DNA of 64,000 nucleotides. Source: Macrosoma leucophasiata (lineage: Eukaryota; Arthropoda; Insecta; Lepidoptera; Hedylidae). Shown here in pieces: positions 43,250-54,400 of this stretch. How positions within the stretch are numbered: position 1 is the first letter of the stretch; each line of letters opens with the position of its first letter. Where the stretch lies: NCBI GenBank assembly GCA_036365455.1, contig JAWQUS010000026.1, positions 15,704,001 through 15,768,000 on the forward strand, written 5' to 3'. The translations under genes were made by a program, and so were the position numbers. The notes under the pieces were generated by a model that had not been told where the DNA came from, made no database searches, and saw only the letters and a program-made list of their open reading frames with translations.

Positions 43250-43738
43250 TCCCGCCTCTCCCGGAATTCCGGGAGTCTCCCGGATACGAGCGCTGAAAAT
43301 GAAAATCGCCCGTCTCCCGGAAGGAATTTAAAATATACTAAATTCCCGGAATAACAAGATGTTCAAAAGTAACGACACGCGATATCTAAATATCCTTCTC
43401 GCCACTATCTTGCCACTGACGCCACTACTCGACGGAGACTAGCTAGTTTCGTATAAAGTGGTTGCGTGCGTATAGGTACCTACTTTATTTTATTGTCTCT
43501 TTCTGATCCACGTGCGTAAGAGATTACGTCGTCTTTGTCTCACTCATTTTCGTTTCTCATTTGTTATGTTTCATTCGTTCACTCGTTAGTCTGTATTTAA
43601 GCATGCACTGTTAATGCAATGTTGAATTTTGCTTAAATACAATTATTTCTATGTTGATATAATTTCAAAATGAAATAAAAAGTTATGTTGTTCAATTTTT
43701 TTTCTCCCGGAATTAGACAGCTAAGAGGTGGTAACCCT
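43250..43738. repeat. CCCGG-rich repeat with weak inverted ends
   Basis: ggttcccgcctctcccgg left, ctcccggaattag ... agaggtggtaaccct right; several tcccgga motifs on both strands. Possibly a decayed TIR element. Confidence 0.35.
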
Positions 43739-43882
43739 AGTCTTCATGGCCGAATACTCAAACGTCACTCAATAATAAGCAACCCTCAAATGTGCGCTAT
43801 CTCTATCGTTTGAACGTGTTATATAAAGACAGAAGTGTTTTTAAGACCCACTTAGATTTAAGTGACGTTTTGAGTGTGTGGC

Positions 43883-44192
43883 CGTCAGTAGCCTAGTGGT
43901 ATCAGGAGCAGGCCACTTCTATTACCTATGCTGAAGTCCTGGGTTCGATTCCCGGGTCGGGTTATCAGAAATAAAGGTGTAAAATCCTTTATCTCTGATT
44001 CTATTGGGATTTTCAATTTCTGGAAGTTGCCGAGTACTTCGGAGTTTGGTAATGTGCCCGGCGATGTCAACAGACCCGCCCCCTGGACCAAAAACGTAAG
44101 CAGCGATCGTGGGTGTTTGCATGTAAGTGGGTATGCTTAAATGCACGCATTTAGCTCTGCCCACCCTTTCGGGAATTACAGGCATGAAGGTT
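43883..44192 (+). mobile_element. SINE S1
   Basis: Near full-length; A box tagcctagtggtatcagg, B box gggttcgattcccgg. Confidence 0.9.
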
Positions 44193-44321
44193 ATTCTAGA
44201 ACCACATTACAATACCATTTGTAAGCTTAGTCACACTACTCACACTTATTACTGTTATTAGGTTTCAATGTACCTACTTAGTTAAATATACACTAGGCAT
44301 AAACCTGAGTCGTGGGTGCCG

Positions 44322-44557
44322 TTTTTTTAATGTAATGGAAGTGGTAAGCAAACATGCAGTTCACATTGATGTTATGTGATGACTGCAGCTTATAGACAGT
44401 AGACACTTACACAAAGACCAAGGTCAAAATGCTGAACCACCCCTGAGGCCTAAGATGTTATGCCTCTGTGCCGGAAATTACAGGGCCGTACATTACCACC
44501 TGACCGGAACACGATAGTGCTGAACACTACCATTTAGCGGCAAGTATATTAGGTAAT
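44322..44557 (-). mobile_element. Family A retroposon, 5'-truncated
   Basis: Stops at attaggtaat; followed at 44558-44592 by an antisense fragment of the tRNA-like SINE found at 51775, then another family A piece at 44593-44672. Confidence 0.8.
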
Positions 44558-44672
44558 CCCACACCGCTGCTGGACTAACCGGGTCGTCATGTCGATGCGT
44601 TGTCACCACTGAGGTCTTAGGTATTATGCCTCCGTGCCGGAAATTAGAGGGTCGTACATTACCGGAAAACGG

Positions 44673-45095
44673 TACCTACCTATTGAACGCACAGATAATG
44701 AGATAAAATTCGGTTTCTTAGAGTTTTTGTCTTTTGACTGGTTAAAGTCTTCAAAAAAACGTCGATTCATCTTTCATCCCTAAATAATTTCAAAATGACA
44801 GAAACATTTTAAAAATATTTACGTTTATGTCGATAAAGCACTTCAGATGATAATGTTTTTACCTGTAAAGCGACATCTTACAAAAAGTTAAAACAACGCG
44901 TAGCTACTAAAATCTCTAAACCCGAACATAGTTTTAGTAAAAGTCATTAAAATTCAATTTGTGACACTTCGTTAAATTTATAGGATACGAAGCAAGTTAT
45001 AAGAGGATAGCTTAAAAATATAAATTAAGCAATCACTAAAATTTCAATTTTAGTTGATTTTGATGTAAAAATAATTCACAATGTGTTTAAAAGTA
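44673..45095. other. Upstream region of the ubinuclein gene
   Basis: AT-rich sequence with no repeat boundary recognised; probably contains distal promoter sequence. Confidence 0.4.
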
Positions 45096-45136
45096 GCGCC
45101 ATCTAGCTACAGTTCTTGAAAAAAAAAGCGCCATCT
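45096..45136 (-). promoter_or_regulatory. Two GCGCCATCT motifs upstream of ubinuclein
   Basis: 45096-45104 and 45128-45136; the reverse complement AGATGGCGC resembles insect CTCF-type sites. They lie 160-200 bp before the start codon. Confidence 0.35.
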
Positions 45137-45296
45137 GTCCCAAATCAGTGTCAAAAAATGTTAGTTCCAAGTACAGCCGTGGCGCTCACAACCCAAACAA
45201 TAAATTCCAACATGGTGGCAATGTGCTACACAGTTTGAAAATGCAGGCCGTGTCATGCTTTGAAAAAAATCATTTTATACTCGAATTTGGTGGAAA

Positions 45297-45455
45297 ATGT
45301 CGGACCCTAAACGTTCTACGCTTATAACAGTGGGTGGTCCAAAAAGTGCAAAGAATAATGTGAATAAAACTGTGAGATTAACTATAAATTTGGATGAAAG
45401 CAACGAAAGTCAATATCCCGAGCTGAATTACAAGGAACTAGTCATAGCAGCAGCG
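45297..45455 (+). CDS. yem: ubinuclein exon 1 (coding part)
   Basis: 53 codons from [14 protein letters not shown] to ELVIAAA; donor GCG|GTAAGT. The start is the first ATG in frame. Confidence 0.9.
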
Positions 45456-48400
45456 GTAAGTTATAACAGAAAATCATAGCAATTTACGCAACCATACTGG
45501 TTTTTCAGGTCTTTGTAGTGTCGGGAATAATGTGAAAAAATATAAAAGTGATATGCCTAAGCGTTCCATGTCCAGACCGTCTGATAATAGGACACCTATC
45601 TTGTTCGCTTAGGATATTTTTTGCTTACGTTACACAGCTTCGCATTAGGTTTGTTACATGATTTTGCGTTCACGTAGTGTGTGAGAAGCCCAGATATCAG
45701 TCGCCATGTTTGCAACAATCTTGGAAGAACGTTGTCAACCTAGGACATCATTTTACGAGCGCAATGTTTTGATCAGTTTCAAAGGCGGTTTCTAGTGGTT
45801 TTCTTAGAAATAACGATGGTTTTTCCTATTGTATTACCATAGGATTACCACGTTGCATGATCGGTGACGACACTGATAGCTATTTGCGATAGCAAAGTGA
45901 GCGAAAGTAGGAATCGACACGGATGACCTAGGTTAACCCGCCTCTAACACTGTTGTTTCCGGCGGCGATGTATTTTTAGGTTACTTTCTAATTATGATCA
46001 AATTATTATTATTTGTATTCTAAAATTTGTAACATCTGTTCTTATATACTATGTATATAGTACATAATCGAGACTCGAAACAAGATAACGTTTATGTGTT
46101 AGTGACGTCTTATTTACGAATGCGGAGGTGTGTGTACAAGAAAGATTATGGGCATTAGACTTGAATTTTTGCTATAATGTAAATGGTGTAACATAGGTAA
46201 TGAGCTCGGGCGTGTATATACCTAGTAGGGTTATGTGTTTATTAGGTAACTTGATTAAGGACGTTGCCAAATGGGTTCTCTTGCTAAACACCGCTGGCTG
46301 AATAATTTGCGACCTTTGCCACTCGAGCTTTTTGTTTGATGAAACAAATCGATGGCATTTTGGTAAATATGGTGCACGGGTTATATACTTAGTGTGGATT
46401 ATATATTTATGTATATACTTATGGATGTGGGTGTGAGTGATCGATGTTTTTCTATCTTTACTGCGTGTACTCGACGACGTGAGGGTTTTTGTGCAGTGTT
46501 CGGTTTTAGGTTATCTTTTAAGCGACTGGGCTATAATTATACTGTTTATTGTAAGTGCCTGTCGGATGGTTTGTGAACTCGGATACGATTACCGTTTCGC
46601 GAAGCGTTACTTACCTACCTTATTATTTATTTATGCGTATCGGTGTCTCGATTGATTGAATGATTTAATTTATCGCGCGAACATTGTGCGAATTATTATT
46701 ATCGTCAGCTTATATTTTATTATACGTATATTTAATTAAATGTTATGGTATTTTTTTTGCGGGAATTATGGAATGTTTGAAGTTTGAATTTAGAATCGAC
46801 GATTTAGTTTTTTTTTTAGTTGATATGTTGACATGGCATAGGCAGTGTTTTTGTGCGTTATTTAATCACGCCGATAATATGGTAGAATAAAACATGAAAA
46901 AAGTAATGATTTAGGTTTCCTCCCCTACATGTAACGCGCGGATACCTATTTTTTTTTTTTATGTAATGTGGGATAGGTCTTTTAAAAATGTTAGGGATGT
47001 GCTAATAGGTATCATTTTTCAATTTATCTTTAAAGTGTAAATTTTACTGGTGGTAGAGCACCAGTGACGGAGCTCGCGGGCGTAGGCACCATCGCATTAC
47101 CTAATATACTTGCTGCTAAATGGTAGTATTCAGCACTATCGCGTTCCGGTCAGGTGGTAATGTACGGCCCCATAATTTCCGGCACAGGGCATTACACCTT
47201 AGGCCTCCGGAGTGGTAACGCCTCTGCATGTTGACCTCTGGTCATTGTGTGGGTGTCTATAGGCTGCAGTCACCACTTAACATGACAACAACAATGTGAA
47301 TTGCATGCTTGTTAGCCAATTTAATTGCATAAATAAAATCGTTAAGAGTCAAGTGTTCCCCCCCCCTCTACCAATTAAACGGTTGTTGTTAGAAATTCAA
47401 ATGTTAAATAGCTACATACCTATAACGAGATTTTAAGGAAAACTATCATACCTATTTAAGTTGGCTTTACAAGTTAACAAGTAGGTACCTAATAGTCTAC
47501 CAAATGTAATTTACACAAAAATTTTGAACAACTATGGATTTTTTTTCAATACATTTAAACCTAAAAACTACACTACGTGTGGCAGGACACGCACTTGAGC
47601 GGTTTTATTTATATAGATTTCTGAGGCATAAGGAGCTATGCCTCTGTGCCGGAAATATCAGAGCCATGCATTACTATCTAAGCATAATGATAGTGCTGAA
47701 AACTATCATTTGGTGGCAGATAGATCAGGTAATACGATGCTATATACACCCTCAAGCTCCTACTTAGGCCTCAGGAGTGGTAACGCATCTGCATTTTGAC
47801 CTTGGTCTTTGTGTAAGTGTCTATAGGCTGCTGTCATCACTTAACATCAATGTGAACTGCATGATTTTTGCCACTTCCATTACATAAAAAAAATACTGGA
47901 ACTATACCCCCAGTATCATAGATTATTATGACAGTAAATTCTGCTATGAAACTTAAATTATTTAAATTTATGCACATTATATTTGTAGACATAGGGTCGT
48001 TTCGCCAGTTCGCCGACCGTCGCCAGTTTTCGACTTTTTCATCGACTTCTTGGACTAATCGGTACAAAATAGCATTATTAACAAGAATGGGAACTTAACA
48101 TAAATACTGTGGCCAACCCCAAATAGTTCCGTTGTACGCACACATAGACAATATGCACGTTTGCACAAAAAAATGTACAAGTCTGTGGTTCGCAACAAAC
48201 ACTATCAACGCATGCTTTTTTGCAAAAAAAAATAGTGATGAGCCACACTGTGCGTGGTAAGTTTTTAAATGTAATTTTGCGTTTTTTTATTTGTTTCTTA
48301 TTTGTATTGATAAACAATGAGTCTTGGTATTTATTAAAAATAGGTCTTACTTCATATTTCTTTGGAAAAAATATAAAATTGAATGGTTACCTCGATTTCG

Positions 48401-51400
48401 TAAATACCTACTTCTCGACCGTCGCGGGCGAAAACTGAGGTTGCAGAGTCCTGTTATGTTGCCTCTTTTTTTACATATTCTTAAAAAAACTACTGAACCT
48501 AATATTAAAATTGAATCTTATTCATACCAGAATAGTATCAGCCAGTTTTCGACCGGATGATTTCAAATATTTTAAGAATATCGCGTGTCGTAAAAACATC
48601 TTGGTCGAAAATGAGGTATGTAATAGCTTTATGCCATATTTCGACTACCATAATCGAAATACAGTTTTGAAGTTTAAATTATATCTTTTTGTACAAGAAA
48701 CACGTCAAATAGATACATCACACGATGTATTTTGACTCGAAATCTATTTAGCTGATAAAAGGATAAAATAATGTATTTAATCCTACTACTATTATAAAGG
48801 CGAAAGTTTGTATGTATGGATGTATGGATGTTTGTTACTCTTTCACGTAAAAACTACTGAATGGATTTGAATGAAACTTTACCACAATATAGCTTATACA
48901 TCAGAATAACACATAGGCTATAGCTTATACATCAGAATAACACATAGGCTACAATTTTTGAGGTTTTTAATGTGAGGTCGTAGAAAAAACACATTTTTTG
49001 CGCTTACATTGCAAACGCTGACTGAATCCTACAAGATAGATCAAAACAATTTACTACAGTATTGTACAACTTAAAAAGGTCTACAAAAAAGTCTGTGATG
49101 GTATATGTTTATCTCTTAGGAATAATCCACAATAACCATTTTTTATCCTTTACTTTGTACGAGAAATAATGGCTTATTTACGAAGCGATTTTAAGCAATA
49201 CAGTATTAATCCTTATCCAATTAAGTATCTTAAATACATTGTGCATTTAATAAAGATCAATATGGCTTTTTACAGCATGTAAATTAAATAAATATTTTCG
49301 AAGATATCACAGATTTAAAATGCAGAGTCATAGCAATTTCGGCGATAAATACCGTTTCGGTGATAAATACCGGCAGCGGCGCCAGGCGAACGGGGCGTGG
49401 GGGGAGCGGGGTAGGTGCGGTGGGGAAGAAGTGGCTCATCGCTGAGTGCGCGACCCGAACGCGGGCAGACGCGTGAGGGCAGATGTCGTTGACGGTTGTG
49501 TCCGTTTTGCGAATTTTCAAGGCACTAGCGATTTCTTTTTGGTTAGGAGTTACACGTACAAATTAGGGCCCTGCAGTGCTTAGTTACCGTATTTCTTACT
49601 TATTACTAGACTAGACGGGACGAACCTGAAGTCCACGCGAACGAAGTCGCGGGCAAAAGCTAGTATACCCATAATTATTGGTCAAAATGTGGCTGTGACA
49701 TATGGAAGTGCTTGTTTTCGACCTCAGTAATGATATTGTTGGAAAATAATCTTTAGTACTATAATAAATATCGGTTGATAATGTTAGAAAATAATATCTT
49801 TAGTACTTTTAAATTTAAACTGTTAACAGTAACCCGATACCCAAAAAGGGGATCGCAGTGATCCGGCCAATTACAGGCCCATAGCAATAACCTTCCTACT
49901 CTGCTCTCTTGGAGCGTGAGATCAATACACAACTGCTGCAGTATCTAGAGGATCATCAGCTGATCAGTGACCGCCAATACGGATTTCGTCATGGCAGATC
50001 TGCTGGTGATCTTCTAGTAGGGAGGCATTGGCTGTAAGCCTGGACATTGCTAAGGCCTTTAACCGGGGCTGGCACAGGGCACTTCTCGCGAAACTTCCAT
50101 CCTACGGCCAAGAGGCTATGCAACTGGACAGCCAACTTTCTGTCTGAGCGTTGTATACAAGTCTTTGTTGACGGTCAGCGCTCAGACAGACTACCTATCA
50201 ACGCTGGTGTGCCGCAAGGCTCTGTATCTCCCACACTTTTTCTTCTGCATATCAATGAAATGTTGGAGCATGATGGAGATGCACACTACTTTAGCAGTAC
50301 AAATGCCTCTCGGACACTTCTCGAGGAAAGCAGGCTAGACTTGTGTCTGAAATCGAGCACTCTCTGGAGCGGGTCTCGGATTGGGGTCGACTTAATTTAG
50401 TGCAGTTCAACTTCTCGAAGAAACAAGAATGGGAAACATGAATGGGGTTTTTTAGCGGTGATCATTGTAGCATCACAGTTCAAGGGGACTCTGCTTGCCA
50501 TTGATAAGAGTATCGGTATCCTGGGCGTTGACATATCGAACGAATTCGGGAGTCACATTGAGTGTAAGACCAAGTTGGCATCCAAAAAGTAGTGATCTGT
50601 GGGCGGCCCAAAATACCAGCTTGGTCTACTTGACTACCTACATAGACGCGCTGTTCGTATTGTTAACGATCCAGGATTTACTGACAGGCTCTAACATCTG
50701 AGCCTGCGCAGAGACATTGGGAGTATGTGCGTGTTATACCATCTCTACAATGGTGAGTGCTCTGTCAAACTGTTCGACATGTTGCCACCGTCTCTTTCCC
50801 TAAACCGGACTACCCGCCGAAGAGAGAAGTTCCACCCTCACCGACTGGACACTTGGCAGTGCTCAACGGTCCGGTTTTCTCGTACGTTTTTGCCCAGAAC
50901 GTGTAAATTGTGGAACGAACTTCCCTCTGAGGTGTTCCCTCGGTGCTACAATATGGGGTTCTTCACAAATGGCGTCAAAAGAGTCCTTCAGGGCTTGCAG
51001 CGCGTTGGCAACTCCCCTGGTATTGCAAATGTTCATAGGTGACAGTGGCCAGTGGTTAAAGATAATGTTCCTATTTTCTGAAAAATGCTAAAAGTGCGAT
51101 TTTGTTTTTGTGTAAATCTGTGATTGGAAAACTAAATAAGTCCAAGATTAACTTTAGCTCATCGACGACACTTGTTTTATTTTTCTGTCTTAATATTGTA
51201 TGCTTAATATTTGAACATAGTACGAGTATTTTTATATTTAAAATATATATAATGCCTCATTTTATGACATCACACCCAATAGTCGAGAACTGGCGAATTT
51301 AAAGTCGGGAACTAGAAATTTCGGTCGAAAACTGGTAAAACCGGCGTTTTCGGCTTTATTGTTTTTTATTTAATTACTTCTAGGTTCTACTTGAAAATGA

Positions 51401-54400
51401 AGGATATTAAACGAAAGAAGACTATATTGACAACTGGCGAAACGACCCTATATAAGTACATGCATGTACATACATACAAGTTTTCTGTTAAGCCTCTGTG
51501 GGTATTGCCTGGTAAAGGTACCATGTAGAAAACAGGTTAATCATTATCATTTTTGTTACAAAGTTGCAAATTGTGCAATTGTTCAACAATGCATGATAAA
51601 TATTATTAGGTATATAGAATTGGGACTAGTTAACCATGTGTTTTAGATGAATAAAAAACTGCTTAACACTACCACTGGTGGTAAAGCTCCAGTGACGGAG
51701 CTCGCGGGGGTAGGCATCACCGCATTATCTAATAGTATAATATGCCGCTATATGGTAGTGTTCAGCACTATTGACGACTCGGTTAGTCCAGCGGTGTGAG
51801 ATGACCGTTTGATTCGAAGGGTCGCGGGTTCGATCCCCGCACCGGGACAAATATTTGTATGGCCTACAGATATTTGTTTCGGGTCTGGGTGTTTGTGTAT
51901 GTGTTGTATGTGTACAACGGCACCCACGACACAGGTTTATACCTACTGTGGGGCTGTGAGTGTAAGTGTATTTTATTTATTATTTATTGTGTTCCGGTCA
52001 GGTGGTAATGTACGGCCTTGTAATTTCTGGCACAGATTCACAACACCTTAGGCCTCAGGAGTGGTAACGCATCTGCTTTTTGATCTTGGTCTTTGTGTAA
52101 GTGTCTATAGGCTGGGGTCATCACTTAATGATGTTTGGCACCATCATGTTCCAGTTAGATGGTAATGTATGGCCCTGTAATAACTATCACAGAGACATAA
52201 CACCTTAGATCTCAGGGGTGGCAACGCATCTGCATTTTGACCTCTGATTTTTATGTAGATGTCTACAGCCTATGCTGCAGTCATCACTTAACATCAATGT
52301 GACCTGCATGCTTTTTTGTCACCTTACTTACACATAAAAAAAGGTCTACGCCGTCAAGCAAGCACCGTCACTGGAACTTTTCATCTAGGTAGGTACATAC
52401 TCCCTTTTTGGATTGTGTATGCAGTGTGACATGTTCACATGTATTAGAATAACAATTCAGATCAAATCTTTCTAGATTACTCTGTTCAATTTCAGGAATG
52501 TGATTGTAATCTGCTTTGTGAGCTTTATTAAATAAATAATAAGAAATAAAAAGTGTGCCAATGGAAACAATTTTTTTTTTCAATGTTGACTAAGTATAGG
52601 TACTACTTTGTTGGCGGGCTTTTTTTTATGTAATGAAAGTGGCAAACAAACATGCAGTTAACATTGATGTTAAGTGATGACAGCCTATAGACACCCACAC
52701 GAAGACCAGAGGTCAAAATGCAGATGCATTACCACTCCTGAGGCCTAAGGTGTTATGCCTCTGTGCTGGAAATTACAGGACCACATTTCCACCTGACCGG
52801 AACACGATAGTCTACAACACTAACCAACTAACACTACCATTTAGTGGCAAGTATATTAGGTAATGCGGTGGTGCCTACGCCCGCGAGCTCCTTCACTGGA
52901 GCTCTACCACCAGTAATGTTTATTATAAAATACAACAATAACTAGAAAATTCTAGTTAGTACATGACATGTATAGTATATAGGTATACAAGATAAAAGAG
53001 AGGAGCCCTAATTACTGGGTTAAGGAAACTAAATTGAATCAAAGAAAATAGGTAGATCTATAAGTACGTTCTTATGGATTAGGAAAGTGATTGCAAGGGA
53101 AACTCGTACTTAGAAAAGGCAGGGATAACATTCAGATTCTTTTTGTATAAAAGATGTTCCATACATCTTTAAACAGAAAACCCAAATTAGTCCCTTAATT
53201 ATCTTCAATTAATTTACCAAAGTAAAAAAATGCCAAAATGCTCGTAGTTTACATGACTGAAAAGGAAAAAAAAAATACTTTTTTATTTTATTTGTGTTCG
53301 GGCATTTCTGGCCACTTACATTTTCAAACTACTGGTCGCATAGAATAAACTTAATAATAATTTACAAATAAACATTAGGAATGATTACACATGATTCTAT
53401 TGATCTTCGGTTGTTTCTTTCATTTCTTATTTAGGCTACGAAATAACGTGTAAAATGTATGGATATTTTGTAAATAACAGTTTAATAAAAAAAGTATACA
53501 AAAATGTTAATATATCTACAGTTTTGTATTGTTTTTCTTTATTAATTTGCAATACTTATTCGTTTTATTCCATTCATTGTTTGTTTATATGTTTTTTTTA
53601 TGTAATGGAAGTGGCAAACAAGCATGCAGTTCACATTGATGTTAAGTGATGACTGCAGCCTATAGACACCCACATGAAGACCAAGGTCAAAATGCAGATG
53701 CGTTACCACTCCTGATACCTAATATGTTATGCCTCTGTGCCGGCAATTACATACACACTAATGCTAAATATCTCCACCAATCCGCATTGGAGCAGCGTGG
53801 TGGAGTAAGCTCCAGGCCTCCCCCCAAAAAGGCGAGAGACTCGTGCCCAGCAGTGGGACGTATAATGGGTTGTCATTATTAATGCTAAATATTTAATTAT
53901 TTTCCAGAGAAAGAAAAGGGTAGAAAATGGCAAGACAGGAGGGCTGGACCCGTTTTCCGATAATGATGATGACGTGGAGAGGGTTGCCAGGAAATTTGAA
54001 CAGAAATATGTAAGTTACCAGTTTCTATTATTAAAAAAATCGGCCAAGTGAAGTCGAACTCGTGTTCAACTTCCCGATCCGTATATATATTTTTTTCTTT
54101 TTTACCTTTATTATCATAGAATTCTCATAGGTTTACCTGTAATCTATGGTAAAGGATTATTTTTTGTATTTTTCAAAATTGTAGAATACTTGTATTGGCA
54201 ATAAGGAATATATATATTTACGACCTTTTCTCAGACTTACTGTGTGTCCCAGAAATCAACGATATACCGAAAACGGGGGATAGGCCAAGTCATGACAGTT
54301 ATTAGAAAAATGTAAAAAAAATATAAATATGTCATGTATTTTTAATGTTATTAGGATTTTTAAAAATATCGGAAAACTCCTAAGACTTCAAATAAGTCAA

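Larger units (their letters stand above)
47992..51450. mobile_element. TIR DNA element, split by later insertions
   Basis: Perfect 19-bp inverted ends tagggtcgtttcgccagtt (47992-48010) and its complement (51432-51450); ends GGGTCG/CGACCC flanked by TA on both sides. Subterminal gccagttttcgac / gtcgaaaactgg motifs recur in both ends (48021-48034, 48543-48556, 51336-51346). It contains Helitron H (48781-49663) and a LINE RT pseudogene (49835-51045). No transposase recognised in what remains. Confidence 0.75.
45456..53907 (+). other. ubinuclein intron 1 (8.45 kb)
   Basis: Holds at least seven whole or partial family A pieces, a split TIR element, a Helitron, a LINE RT pseudogene and two SINEs. 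45456-47045 and 52915-53591 look unique, AT-rich and non-coding; short frames at 46394-46890 show no features. Confidence 0.85.

Noticed and set aside
43250..43738. Firm DNA-transposon call for the CCCGG-rich repeat
   Set aside because: The terminal inversion has several mismatches and no target duplication could be found.
46394..46890. Three short frames in ubinuclein intron 1
   Set aside because: Low-complexity, no motifs, no splice-consistent extension; within an intron.
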